A stretch of DNA of 64,000 bases from Aureibaculum sp. 2308TA14-22 (GTDB lineage Bacteria > Bacteroidota > Bacteroidia > Flavobacteriales > Flavobacteriaceae): the NCBI RefSeq assembly GCF_040538665.1, contig NZ_JBEWXT010000001.1:1018501-1082500 (forward strand). The letters are read 5' to 3'. The translations under genes were made by a program, and so were the position numbers. The notes under the pieces were generated by a model. That model was not told where the DNA came from. It searched no databases and saw only the letters and a program-made list of their open reading frames with translations. The first letter of the stretch is position 1, and each line of letters starts with the position of its first letter. Shown here in pieces: positions 1 to 9,635 of this stretch.

Positions 1-14
1 TTAAGAACTAAAAA

Positions 15-926
15 ATGAGAAAATCCTATTTATATTTAGCGTTGATATTGCTGGTATTTTTGACTGCCTGCAAATCTAAAAAGGTTGAAGCCAATACTTC
101 ACAAGTCATTGTTAAACACGTTATTCTCATTGGTTCTGATGGTTTTGGGGCTTATGCCTTTGATAAAGCGAAAGTACCTAATTTAAGGATGATGATGAAT
201 AAAGGTTCATACTCACTAAAAGCAAGGTCAGTTTTACCATCTTCCAGTGCGGTCAATTGGGCATCGATGATTATGGGCTCGGGTCCTGAGTTACACGGTT
301 ATACTGAATGGGGTAGTAAAACTCCCGAATTGCCATCGCGAATTATAGAAAAAGACAGTATGTACCCTACAATATTTAGTTTGATTGACAAGCAACTACC
401 AAATTCAAAAATGGGTGTTTCTTATACTTGGGGTGGCATTGGATATTTGTTTGAAAAAAGTATTGTTGACTTGAATTATAATGGTACTTCAGATAAAAAA
501 ACTATAGAAAAAGCCTTGGATTTCTTTTTAAAAGAAAAACCTGTCTTAACTTTTATTCACTTAACACATCCTGATAATGAAGGCCATGAAATAGGCCACG
601 ATACTCCTGAATATTATACTGCTGTGGAGAAAATTGACAGTCAGATAGGCGGTATTATCAATACCTTAAAAGATAATAATATGATGGATAATACCGTGAT
701 TATTTTTAGTTCCGACCATGGCGGAGTGGGCAAAGGACATGGTGGTAAAACCTTACTAGAAGTTGAAATACCATGGATTATATATGGTAAAAATATTTTA
801 AACAAAGGAAAATTGGAAACGAGTATTGTAACCTATGATACCGCTCCGACTATTGCCTATTTATTAGGATTAAAGGCACCAGATTTTTGGAGAGGAAAAC
901 CCGTTAAAGAAGTAGTAAAACAATGA
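15..926 (+). CDS. Alkaline-phosphatase-superfamily lipoprotein (nucleotide pyrophosphatase/phosphodiesterase-like)
   Basis: 303 residues. The N-terminus is a lipoprotein signal with lipobox LTAC, so it is probably membrane-anchored in the periplasm. The fold is that of the metal-dependent phosphatase/sulfatase superfamily: an early GSDGFG metal-binding motif, a serine-rich SSSAVNW stretch where the nucleophile is expected, and the late SSDHGG and GHGG metal ligands. It lacks the C-x-P-x-R formylglycine motif, so it should be a phosphodiesterase or phosphatase rather than a sulfatase. Its stop overlaps the start of the next sulfatase gene by 4 bases (ATGA), which suggests translational coupling and a shared role in glycan processing. 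The substrate is unknown. Confidence 0.85.
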   Translation: MRKSYLYLALILLVFLTACKSKKVEANTSQVIVKHVILIGSDGFGAYAFDKAKVPNLRMMMNKGSYSLKARSVLPSSSAVNWASMIMGSGPELHGYTEWGSKTPELPSRIIEKDSMYPTIFSLIDKQLPNSKMGVSYTWGGIGYLFEKSIVDLNYNGTSDKKTIEKALDFFLKEKPVLTFIHLTHPDNEGHEIGHDTPEYYTAVEKIDSQIGGIINTLKDNNMMDNTVIIFSSDHGGVGKGHGGKTLLEVEIPWIIYGKNILNKGKLETSIVTYDTAPTIAYLLGLKAPDFWRGKPVKEVVKQ

Positions 927-2476
927 AAAGAACGAATACAATTTGCTTGATTTTTAGTCTGTTGTTGATTGTCAATTGTAAATCAAAAGACAAGCAAGAG
1001 GAGGAAACCAATGAAACAACCCAACCCAATATTGTACTTTTTTTAGTTGATGATATGGGCTGGCAAGATACTTCTGTTCCGTTTTGGGATAAACGCACAC
1101 CCTTTAACGATCTCTATCAAACTCCAAATATGGAACGTTTGGCAAGTGAGGGTATGAAATTTACCCAAGCTTACGCTACAGCAGTCTGTTCACCAACACG
1201 TATAAGTTTAATGACAGGAATGAATGCCGCCAGACATCAAGTAACCAATTGGACATTGAGGAAAGATGCACTGCAACCTATGGAAACCAATCATAAAACG
1301 TTATCATTTCCAAAATGGAACGTTAATGGTTTGAGTCCTGTGGCAGGAGATGAAAACGCTATCCATGCAACATCTTTACCACAGCTATTAAAGGATGCAG
1401 GTTATTTTACAATTCATTCAGGGAAAGCTCATCTAGGAGCTATTGGCACTCTAGGAGAAAACCCTCTAAATTTAGGTTTTGATGTAAATATAGCAGGTCA
1501 TGCCGCTGGTGCACCTGAAAGCTATCTAGGAATGGAAAATTTTGGGAATGGCAAAAAGGGAAAAGCTGTTTGGGCAGTTCCAGGACTAGAAAAGTATCAT
1601 GGCAAAGATATATTTTTGACAGAAGCAATTACGTTAGAAGCAAAATTGGCTATTGATAAAGCTCAAGAGAAAAAGAAACCTTTCTTTTTATATATGTCAC
1701 ATTATGCTGTACATACACCACTTTATGGTGATGATAGATTTGTACAAAAATACTTGGATGTTAACCTTGACCCAAAGGAAGCCAAATATGCCTCTATGAT
1801 TGAGGGGATGGATAAAAGTCTGGGTGATATTATGGATTATTTGGAAGAAAATAAGCTAGACAAAAATACGATAATCTTATTTATGTCAGATAATGGTGGA
1901 CTTAGTGTTCACGCTAGAGGAGGGAAACCCAATACCCATAACAAACCATTAAGTAGTGGAAAAGGCTCTGCCCATGAAGGTGGTATAAGAGAGCCAATGC
2001 TAGTAAAATGGCCAGGAAAAGTAGCTCCTAATTCTGTTACAGATAAAAAAGTAATTATAGAAGATTTTTATACAACCATAATAGAAATGGCAGGTATTTC
2101 TAACCCTAAGACTATTCAAACCATTGATGGAGTTAGTTTTGTGCCGATTCTGGAGAATAAACCTCTGGAAAATGAGAACAGACCCTTATTTTGGCACTAT
2201 CCGAACGAATGGGGGCCATCTGGACCTGGAATAGGAGCAAGCAGTACGGTTCGGTTAGGCGATTGGAAATTGATTTATTTTTATAGAAATCAGAAAATTG
2301 AACTTTACAATATTACTGAAGATATAGGTGAGTTGAATAATTTGGTGGATAAAGATCCTGAAAAGACCAAAGAATTGGCTGATGTTTTGACTGATTATCT
2401 GAAAGAAGTAAATGCTCAAATTCCTACGGATAAGGAAACAGGAAAACACATTTCGTATCCAAATCAAACACTATAA
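923..2476 (+). CDS. Formylglycine-dependent sulfatase lipoprotein (S1 family)
   Basis: 517 residues with a lipoprotein signal ending in VNC. The sulfatase signature C89-S-P-T-R is present, followed by a SLMTG stretch. The cysteine is expected to be converted to formylglycine by an anaerobic or aerobic maturase encoded elsewhere. An N-terminal LVDDMGWQD metal site and a later MSDNGG metal site complete the arylsulfatase pattern. It sits between a phosphodiesterase-like protein and two glycoside hydrolases, so it most likely removes sulfate esters from a marine algal glycan. It starts inside the stop codon of the upstream gene and ends 3 bases before the next start, so the four genes form one operon. 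Exact regioselectivity cannot be read from sequence. Confidence 0.93.
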   Translation: MKRTNTICLIFSLLLIVNCKSKDKQEEETNETTQPNIVLFLVDDMGWQDTSVPFWDKRTPFNDLYQTPNMERLASEGMKFTQAYATAVCSPTRISLMTGMNAARHQVTNWTLRKDALQPMETNHKTLSFPKWNVNGLSPVAGDENAIHATSLPQLLKDAGYFTIHSGKAHLGAIGTLGENPLNLGFDVNIAGHAAGAPESYLGMENFGNGKKGKAVWAVPGLEKYHGKDIFLTEAITLEAKLAIDKAQEKKKPFFLYMSHYAVHTPLYGDDRFVQKYLDVNLDPKEAKYASMIEGMDKSLGDIMDYLEENKLDKNTIILFMSDNGGLSVHARGGKPNTHNKPLSSGKGSAHEGGIREPMLVKWPGKVAPNSVTDKKVIIEDFYTTIIEMAGISNPKTIQTIDGVSFVPILENKPLENENRPLFWHYPNEWGPSGPGIGASSTVRLGDWKLIYFYRNQKIELYNITEDIGELNNLVDKDPEKTKELADVLTDYLKEVNAQIPTDKETGKHISYPNQTL

Positions 2477-2479
2477 ATT

Positions 2480-4633
2480 ATGAAGTCTATTTTAAAATTA
2501 TCGATCTTTTTATGTACCATTTTATTACTGAGTTTTACTCTTATAACAGAAAAAGCCAATGACTGGCTAATTGACAATACCGTTTATGAGGCTCAAGTTT
2601 TTAATAAAGGAAAGGACATTGTGTTAACCAATGGTTTGGTAACTAGAAAAATAAGAATGAGCCCCAATGCTGCTACTGTTGAATTTAAAAATGAAGATAC
2701 AGGTGAAACCATGTTACGAAGTATTAAACCAGAAGCCGAAGTTACTATTGATGGACAAACGTATTCGGTGGGAGGATTAACAGGACTTAAAGAACACGGC
2801 TACTTAAAAAATGAATGGCTAGATGACTTAGAAACGGATGAAAGTGCTTTTCAATTTAAAGATTATACGGATAGTCCTATTGACAGAAAAATAAAATGGA
2901 GCAAGAACAAAGAATTTAATTTAGCAACAAAAGGCTATGCTACTGGTAGAGAAATTGTAATGGAGTTTAGGCATAAATCACCCGAACTAAAAAAAATCAA
3001 GGTTTTTGTCCATTATGAAATTTATAATGGAGTACCCTTAATTTCGAAATGGATAACTATTGAAAATAATAGTGACAAGGCTATAAAAATCGATGGATTT
3101 AAAAATGAAATTTTGGCTTTTCCTGAACCAGAGAATCCTGTAGATAAGCCTGAACAGTGGTTGCGACCCAATATGCATGTAGAAAGTGATTATGCTTTTG
3201 GTGGATTTTCAGCGGGATCGGCAAATCATACCATTTTTTATGAAAAAGATCCTGAATATACTTCACAAGTAAATTGGAAAATGGAAACGCCTTGTTTGCT
3301 GGAAAGTAAGTTGAAAGTAGGGCCAGCTCAAGTATTACAACCCAAGGAAAGTTTTGAAAGTTTTCATACCTATGAATTAATGTTAGATGGAACAGATAGG
3401 GAAAGAAACTCATTAAGCAAACGTAAAATGTATCGTTTGTTAGCTCCATGGTCAACTGAAAACCCAATTTTTATGCACTTGACTAGTACGGATTCTACAG
3501 AAGTAATTTCAGCCATAGACCAATGCAAAGAAACGGGATATGAAATGGTAATCTTAAGTTTTGGAAGTGGTTTGAATATGGAAGATACCACCGCGGTGAA
3601 CATTCAAAAATTTAAAAATTTAGCGGATTATGCACATAGTCAAGGTATTGAATTGGGAGGGTACTCGCTTTTTTCAAGTAGAAAAATTAGTGATGATGTA
3701 GATGTGATTGACAAAAATACTGGTAAACCAGGTGGGGCAAAATTTGGAAATGCACCGTGTTTGGCAAGTGAATGGGGACATAGTTATTTGGAAAAATTAA
3801 AATACTTTTTTGACAAAACAGGTTTCGACTTATTAGAGCATGATGGTCCATACCCTGGTGATTTTTGTGCATCTACAACTCATAAATACCATAAAGGTCA
3901 TGAGGATTCGCAATGGGTGCAATGGAAAATGACAACTGATTTTTATCACTGGTTAAAGGACAAAAGGATTTACTTAAATGCACCAGACTTTTATTATTTA
4001 AAGGGTTCTAACAAATGTGGTATTGGTTATAGAGAAGTGAACTGGTCTTTGCCAAGAGAACAGCAAATTATGTTAGGTCGTCAAAATATTTACGATGGTA
4101 CTTGGGAAAAGACACCATCCATGGCATGGACATTCGTGCCCTTGACGGAATATCACGGGGGAGGTGCTGAAGCTACTTTAGAACCTTTGAACAAACATTT
4201 GGATGCTTATGAAGCACATATGGCACAGAATTACGGATCGGGCGTACAAGCTTGTTATCGCGGACCACGATTGTATGATACACAAAAGACCAAAGAATTG
4301 GTAATTGAACAGATAGATCATTATAAAAAGTATAGGGAAATTCTTAATTCGGATATTATCCATATTAGAAGACCAGATGGTAGGTCTTGGGACGGGTTTT
4401 TACATGCAAATCCTGATACTAAAGAAAAAGGATTTTTGATGTTGTTCAATCCAACTAAAAATACTATTGAGGAGGAAATCAAAGTCCCATTATATTACAC
4501 AGGATTAACTGATATTGCTCTAATCTCAGATAGAGGAAAAAAAGAAAGAAAGTTTGAGTTAAACAGAAATTTTGAAGTAGAACTAAAAGTTAAGATTCCA
4601 GCAAATGGATACACTTGGTTTGTAATAAAATAG
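2480..4633 (+). CDS. Putative secreted glycoside hydrolase, alpha-galactosidase-like (clan GH-D type)
   Basis: 717 residues with an N-terminal hydrophobic signal. Residues of about 30-300 look like the beta-sandwich of GH36/GH31-type alpha-galactosidases. The middle looks like a TIM barrel with carboxylates in plausible catalytic positions, for example the FDLLEHDGPYPGD stretch. The C-terminal part, from the GFLMLFNP stretch on, looks like an all-beta domain. I do not recognise a specific CAZy family, so the galactosidase label is by resemblance. It lies in an operon with a sulfatase and a GH29 fusion, which points to cleavage of an alpha-linked sugar in a sulfated algal polysaccharide. The next gene starts 2 bases after its stop. 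Confidence 0.65.
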   Translation: MKSILKLSIFLCTILLLSFTLITEKANDWLIDNTVYEAQVFNKGKDIVLTNGLVTRKIRMSPNAATVEFKNEDTGETMLRSIKPEAEVTIDGQTYSVGGLTGLKEHGYLKNEWLDDLETDESAFQFKDYTDSPIDRKIKWSKNKEFNLATKGYATGREIVMEFRHKSPELKKIKVFVHYEIYNGVPLISKWITIENNSDKAIKIDGFKNEILAFPEPENPVDKPEQWLRPNMHVESDYAFGGFSAGSANHTIFYEKDPEYTSQVNWKMETPCLLESKLKVGPAQVLQPKESFESFHTYELMLDGTDRERNSLSKRKMYRLLAPWSTENPIFMHLTSTDSTEVISAIDQCKETGYEMVILSFGSGLNMEDTTAVNIQKFKNLADYAHSQGIELGGYSLFSSRKISDDVDVIDKNTGKPGGAKFGNAPCLASEWGHSYLEKLKYFFDKTGFDLLEHDGPYPGDFCASTTHKYHKGHEDSQWVQWKMTTDFYHWLKDKRIYLNAPDFYYLKGSNKCGIGYREVNWSLPREQQIMLGRQNIYDGTWEKTPSMAWTFVPLTEYHGGGAEATLEPLNKHLDAYEAHMAQNYGSGVQACYRGPRLYDTQKTKELVIEQIDHYKKYREILNSDIIHIRRPDGRSWDGFLHANPDTKEKGFLMLFNPTKNTIEEEIKVPLYYTGLTDIALISDRGKKERKFELNRNFEVELKVKIPANGYTWFVIK

Positions 4634-4635
4634 AA

Positions 4636-7005
4636 ATGAAAAACTACTTATTCTTTTTTTGTTGCTTTTTTCTTTTGGCTGTTGCAGCACAAAAAAGAGA
4701 TGATTTATATCTATACGATCGTTTTCAACCGGTAAAGGAAGAAAACATTTTTAATACTCCAAATTACTACAATTGGGGCGGTTCAATTATAAAAGATAAA
4801 ATAGGAAAATACCATCTTTTTTATTCACGCTGGAAAAAAGAGTATGGATTTTTGGGTTGGTTAACCCATTCAGAAATAGCTCATGCTACTGCAAAAAAAC
4901 CTACAGGACCTTGGAGATATAAAGAAACAGTTTTAAAAGGAAGAGGTGAAGAGTTTTGGGATGCCATTACGGCTCATAATCCAAAAATAAAATATTTTGA
5001 AGGGAAATATTACCTGTATTATATAAGTACACATCTTGGAGGAAAAACCTACACGGAACAAGACTTGATTGAGACTGCCAAAACAGGGTATAGTCACGCT
5101 AATTGGAAAGTTTTAAGACCCAATCAGCGTACGGGAGTTGTTGTTTCAAATTCTTTAAATGGTTCATGGACGAGACAAGATAAACCTTTAATTGAACCGA
5201 GCGGTCCAATTACAACACTTACAGTAAATCCTGCAATTGACAGAGGTAAAGATGGTAAGTATTATTTAATTGTAAAAGGGGATAAACCTAACGAAACTCG
5301 ATTTATCAGAAACCAAGCGGTGGCTATGTCTGATAACCCCGCTAGCGGTTTTATAATTCAAGACAAGCCTGTAATTGACTATTTAGATACTGAAGATATG
5401 TCTATTTGGTACGATAAAAATAGAGACCGTTTTTATGGTGTTTTTCATGCTCATAATTTTATTGGTTTAGTAACTTCCAAAAATGGATTTGATTGGGAAA
5501 AAGCCACTGAATATGTTCTTAAATTGAAAGAAATTGAAAAAAAAGATGGGTCTATAATTGAGCCTGATAGAATGGAACGTCCATTTGTTTATCATGAAAA
5601 TGGGGAACCCATTCTACTCATGGTCGCGGTAAAAAAAGGAGACGAATCGTATTCGGTTTTTATTCCAATAGAAAAAAAAGAAGATCCTAAACCTAACAAA
5701 CGGCAATTGGCGTGGCAAGAAGCTGAATTAGGCGTGGTTTTTCATTACGATTTGCATGTTTTTGATGGTAAAAAATACGGACAAGGTAATAATCGTATTG
5801 ATCCAGTTGATGATTACCAGATATTTAATCCCACAAAATTAGATACAGATCAATGGGTAAAAGCAGCTAAAGATGCGGGTGCTAATTTTGCTATCATAAC
5901 AGCAACACATGAAACAGGATTTGCATTGTTTCAATCTGATGTTAATCCGTATAGTGTTAAAGCTTTAAAATGGCGTGATGGTAAAGGTGATGTTGTTGCC
6001 GACTTTGTAGCAAGTTGCAGAAAGTACGGTATTAAACCAGGTATTTATTTGGGAATCAGATGGAATTCTTTTATGGGTGTGCATGATTTTAAAGTTAATG
6101 GAGAAGGAGAGTTTAGAGAGCAACGTCAAAAATGGTACAATAAAATGGTAGAGGGTATGGTCAAGGAAATATGTACTAATTATGGCGAGTTATTTGAGAT
6201 TTGGTTTGATGGTGGAGCTGATCATCCTAAAAATGGAGCACCAGACGTATTACCAATTGTTAGGAAGTATCAACCTAATTGCCTTTTTTATCATAATGGG
6301 CAATTAGCTGAAGCCCGTTGGGGAGGTTCGGAATCTGGTACTGTGGGTTACCCCAATTGGTCCACGTTTCCTTATCGAGCAACAGGAGCTGGTGAAAGTG
6401 CAAGAAGAAATATTGCAAAGGATAATTTTAAATTATTAAAACATGGTGATAAAAATGGTCAATATTGGGTGCCTACCATGGCCGATGCTCCGTTAAGGGG
6501 TTATAACGGACGCCACGAATGGTTTTGGGAACCTGGAGATGAGGCTCATATTTTTCCACTAGAAAACTTGATGGAAATGTACTACAAATCCGTTGGGCGA
6601 AACTCTACATTAATTATGGGACTTACGCCAAATCCTGATGGTTTATTACCTGAATCTGATGTACAACGTTTAAAAGAGTGGGGAGATGAAATTAATAGAC
6701 GTTTTTTAGAACCTATTGCAACAACTTCTGGCGAAGGCAATACCATTGAATTAAAACTTGGAGCACCTACAACGATTAATCATGTTATAATTCAAGAGGA
6801 TATTCAATTTGGTGAACGCATTAGAAAATATGAACTTGAAGTTAAAGTAAATGGTAAGTGGATTGTAATCTCTAAAGGAGAAAGTGTTGGTCATAAAAGA
6901 ATTGAAAAATTTGATAATATAAAGGTAAGTCGAATTCGGCTGAAAGTATTAGCTTCTGATAAAAAACCTAAAGTTAAAAATTTTAGCGTTTATTCGGTAG
7001 AATAA
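4636..7005 (+). CDS. Secreted fusion: GH43-like beta-propeller plus GH29 alpha-L-fucosidase plus discoidin-like domain
   Basis: 789 residues from the ATG at 4636. An in-frame ATG at 4615 would overlap the upstream gene and precede the signal peptide, so it was not used. After a signal peptide, residues of about 25-345 look like a five-bladed propeller of the GH43/GH117 kind (YYNWGGS, KYHLFYSRW, DAITAHNP). A lysine-rich linker leads to a GH29 barrel at about 365-690, with a THETGFALFQSD motif and the nucleophile aspartate in WFD525GG. The last 95 residues resemble a discoidin-like carbohydrate-binding domain. Such a protein could cut two different linkages of one side chain. It lies just upstream of lactate dehydrogenase and fucose permease genes, which supports fucose release. 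Confidence 0.85.
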   Translation: MKNYLFFFCCFFLLAVAAQKRDDLYLYDRFQPVKEENIFNTPNYYNWGGSIIKDKIGKYHLFYSRWKKEYGFLGWLTHSEIAHATAKKPTGPWRYKETVLKGRGEEFWDAITAHNPKIKYFEGKYYLYYISTHLGGKTYTEQDLIETAKTGYSHANWKVLRPNQRTGVVVSNSLNGSWTRQDKPLIEPSGPITTLTVNPAIDRGKDGKYYLIVKGDKPNETRFIRNQAVAMSDNPASGFIIQDKPVIDYLDTEDMSIWYDKNRDRFYGVFHAHNFIGLVTSKNGFDWEKATEYVLKLKEIEKKDGSIIEPDRMERPFVYHENGEPILLMVAVKKGDESYSVFIPIEKKEDPKPNKRQLAWQEAELGVVFHYDLHVFDGKKYGQGNNRIDPVDDYQIFNPTKLDTDQWVKAAKDAGANFAIITATHETGFALFQSDVNPYSVKALKWRDGKGDVVADFVASCRKYGIKPGIYLGIRWNSFMGVHDFKVNGEGEFREQRQKWYNKMVEGMVKEICTNYGELFEIWFDGGADHPKNGAPDVLPIVRKYQPNCLFYHNGQLAEARWGGSESGTVGYPNWSTFPYRATGAGESARRNIAKDNFKLLKHGDKNGQYWVPTMADAPLRGYNGRHEWFWEPGDEAHIFPLENLMEMYYKSVGRNSTLIMGLTPNPDGLLPESDVQRLKEWGDEINRRFLEPIATTSGEGNTIELKLGAPTTINHVIIQEDIQFGERIRKYELEVKVNGKWIVISKGESVGHKRIEKFDNIKVSRIRLKVLASDKKPKVKNFSVYSVE

Positions 7006-7017
7006 TTCTATTAAAAT

Positions 7018-8181
7018 ATGAGCAAGAATAAAAAAGAAATAAAATTTGATTCCAATTATCCCTCCATAGATGATTTGCGAGCAAAATCAAAAAAACGTAT
7101 TCCAAAATTTGCTTTTGAATATTTAGATGGTGGTTGCAATGAAGATGTTAATCTACATAAAAATACAGATGAAATTCGTCAAGTAGAATTGTTGCCATAT
7201 TATTTAAGCAAGCACAAAGGGTCTAGTATGCAAACCGAATTGTTTGGTCATGTTTATGATGCTCCTTTTGGCATTGCTCCTGTTGGACTGCAAGGTTTAA
7301 TGTGGCCCAATTCCCCTGAAATTTTAGCAAAAGCAGCTTTTGAACATAATATTCCTTTTGTGTTGAGTACGGTAACTACATCAAGTATAGAGCGGATTGC
7401 TGAAATTACTGAAGGCAATGCTTGGTTTCAATTGTATCATCCCACCAAAAACAGATTAAGAGATGATATTATAAAACGTGCTGAGGTAGCAGGATGTCCC
7501 GTATTGGTTATTCTGTGTGATGTGCCAACATTTGGATTTAGGCCTAGAGATATTAGAAACGGACTAGCAATGCCACCTAAAATGTCGATTAAAAATATAC
7601 TGCAAGTGTTGGGTAAGCCTAAATGGGCACTAGAAACTTTACGACATGGGCAACCAAATTTTGAAGTTTTAAAACCCTATATGCCTAAAGGTTTGGATTT
7701 GGCACAATTGGGAAAATTCATGGATGAGACTTTTTCAGGAAGATTAAACGAAGAAAAAATAAAACCCATCCGTGATATGTGGAAAGGAAAGTTGGTCTTA
7801 AAAGGTGTAGCCAATGAAGCGGATGCAGAAAAAGCAATACGATTAGGATTAGACGGAATTATAGTTTCTAACCATGGAGGAAGACAGTTAGATGCAGGAG
7901 AATCAACTATAAAACCGTTGACTAGAATTGTACAAAAATATGGAGATAAGATTACCGTAATGATGGATAGTGGTCTCCGTTCAGGGCCAGATATTGCCAG
8001 AACGATGGCGAGTGGAGCAAAGTTCACTTTTATGGGTCGTTCTTTTATGTATGGTGTTTCTGCATTGGGGAAAAACGGTGGCGACCACACAATTTCATTA
8101 TTAAAAACGGAATTGCAACAAGTTATGGAGCAGATTTGTTGTGAGCAGGTTACAGATTTTTCTAACCATTTAATCAAATAA
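7018..8181 (+). CDS. lldD: FMN-dependent L-lactate dehydrogenase (alpha-hydroxy-acid oxidase family)
   Basis: 387 residues, the usual family length. The N-terminal FEYLDGGCNEDVN stretch and the SNH286GGRQLD motif with the catalytic histidine mark the FMN alpha-hydroxy-acid dehydrogenases. The late MMDSGLRSGPDI stretch binds the FMN phosphate. The enzyme oxidises L-lactate to pyruvate and passes electrons to the quinone pool at the inner membrane. It follows the fucosidase gene by 12 bases and precedes a fucose permease. Both known routes of L-fucose breakdown can yield L-lactate, so I infer that it drains lactate made from fucose rather than acting in general lactate growth. A related hydroxy acid as substrate cannot be excluded. 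Confidence 0.88.
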   Translation: MSKNKKEIKFDSNYPSIDDLRAKSKKRIPKFAFEYLDGGCNEDVNLHKNTDEIRQVELLPYYLSKHKGSSMQTELFGHVYDAPFGIAPVGLQGLMWPNSPEILAKAAFEHNIPFVLSTVTTSSIERIAEITEGNAWFQLYHPTKNRLRDDIIKRAEVAGCPVLVILCDVPTFGFRPRDIRNGLAMPPKMSIKNILQVLGKPKWALETLRHGQPNFEVLKPYMPKGLDLAQLGKFMDETFSGRLNEEKIKPIRDMWKGKLVLKGVANEADAEKAIRLGLDGIIVSNHGGRQLDAGESTIKPLTRIVQKYGDKITVMMDSGLRSGPDIARTMASGAKFTFMGRSFMYGVSALGKNGGDHTISLLKTELQQVMEQICCEQVTDFSNHLIK

Positions 8182-8305
8182 TAATTTAATAGCTTATAAT
8201 CTTTCATTCAGCGTTATTCAATTGTTAATTGCAGAAAATTATAGAATGTAAAAAATATATTTAGTACATTACCGTCCATTTTAAAAAAAATTAAAACATT
8301 AACTT

Positions 8306-9616
8306 ATGTCAACCAAAAGCAATAATAATGTAGTAGCCATTTCAATTATAGCCGGATTATTCTTCATTTTCGGTTTTGTAACTTGGATTAACGGAGCCTT
8401 AATTCCGTTTATGAAAACCATAAATGAATTAACTGAAGCACAATCTTATTGGGTAGCATCGGCATCATATATTTCTTTTGTAGTCATGGCATTACCAGCA
8501 TCTTATGTGTTGAGAAAAGTTGGATATAGAAAAGGAATGTCCATTGGTTTAATTATCATGGCTTTAGGAGCATTGGTGTTCATCCCCGCGGCAGAGGCCA
8601 GGACATATTGGGTATTTTTAACAGGTATTTTTATTCAAGGTACAGGGATGACGTTGTTACAAACGGCAGCAAACCCTTACATTACTATTTTAGGACCTAT
8701 AGAAAGTGGAGCTAAACGAATTGCTATTATGGGTATTGCCAATAAGGTGGCAGGAGCACTTGGTTCTTTAATTTTTGGAGCATTATTATTGTCAGGTATT
8801 GACGAGGTAAAAGAAAAGGTAAAAGTGGTTTCTGATGAAGAAAAGTCACAATTATTACAAACTATGGCTGATAGTGTGGTAACGCCTTATATTGCCATGG
8901 CAGTTGTATTATTTGTTTTAGGGATTTTAATTTTAAAAGCTCCTTTACCACATGTTGAGGAGGAGGCTGAAGAAGAATTAAAAGAGGGTGAAACGGCTAA
9001 AACCAGTATTCTACAGTTTCCGCATTTATGGCTAGGCGTATTGACGTTGTTTGTTTATGTTGGAGCAGAAGTAATTGCTGGAGATACCATTATTGCCTAT
9101 GGAATATCCTTAGGTTTTCCTGGTGAAGAGGCTAAGTTTTTCACATCTTATACACTAATGGCCATGGTAGCTGCCTATGCATTAGGTGTATTTTTAATAC
9201 CAAAATACATGAGTCAAAGTTTAGCATTGCGAATTAGTGCAGTATTAGGAATTATTTTTTCCATATGTATATTATCAACTGAAGGTTTTACTTCTGTTGT
9301 TTTTATTGCTGCTCTTGGTTTTGCTAACGCTTTGGTATGGCCTGCAGTTTGGCCTTTAACGTTAAAAGGTTTGGGTAAGTTTACAAAAACAGCATCGGCT
9401 TTACTAATAATGGCTATCTCAGGAGGTGCAATTATTCCACCATTATATGGTAGAATGGTTGATACAGGTAAACACGAATTGATTGCTAATGGTGTTGCTG
9501 AAGCTGAAGCAGCCGCAACAGCTGCCAATGGTAGCTATTGGATTTTGTTACCTTGTTATGCAATTATATTGTACTATGCTATTTGGGGTCATAAGCTAGG
9601 ATTAAAGAAAAAGTAA
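8306..9616 (+). CDS. fucP: Sugar MFS transporter of the FucP (L-fucose/H+ symporter) family
   Basis: 436 residues with about twelve membrane segments. The first segment carries GFVTWINGALIPF and the fourth QTAANPYITILGP, which is diagnostic of the FucP/GluP symporter family. It should import a monosaccharide across the inner membrane with protons. Fucose is the best guess because the neighbours are a GH29 fucosidase and an L-lactate dehydrogenase. Family members also take glucose or galactose, so specificity is inferred from context. A 124-base gap separates it from lldD and holds a TACATTAC element near 8263 that resembles a degenerate -7 box, so it may have its own promoter. Confidence 0.88.
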   Translation: MSTKSNNNVVAISIIAGLFFIFGFVTWINGALIPFMKTINELTEAQSYWVASASYISFVVMALPASYVLRKVGYRKGMSIGLIIMALGALVFIPAAEARTYWVFLTGIFIQGTGMTLLQTAANPYITILGPIESGAKRIAIMGIANKVAGALGSLIFGALLLSGIDEVKEKVKVVSDEEKSQLLQTMADSVVTPYIAMAVVLFVLGILILKAPLPHVEEEAEEELKEGETAKTSILQFPHLWLGVLTLFVYVGAEVIAGDTIIAYGISLGFPGEEAKFFTSYTLMAMVAAYALGVFLIPKYMSQSLALRISAVLGIIFSICILSTEGFTSVVFIAALGFANALVWPAVWPLTLKGLGKFTKTASALLIMAISGGAIIPPLYGRMVDTGKHELIANGVAEAEAAATAANGSYWILLPCYAIILYYAIWGHKLGLKKK

Positions 9617-9635
9617 TCTTTTAAGTTTTTTGGTA

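Noticed and set aside
3099-3467. Long antisense ORFs inside the hydrolase, sulfatase, rpoB and rpoC genes
   Set aside because: They are frame shadows of strongly supported genes and show no domain, signal or start context.
5690-5720. Frameshift or gene junction between the GH43-like and GH29 parts
   Set aside because: The frame is continuous through a lysine-rich linker with no stop or restart; a true fusion is the simpler reading.
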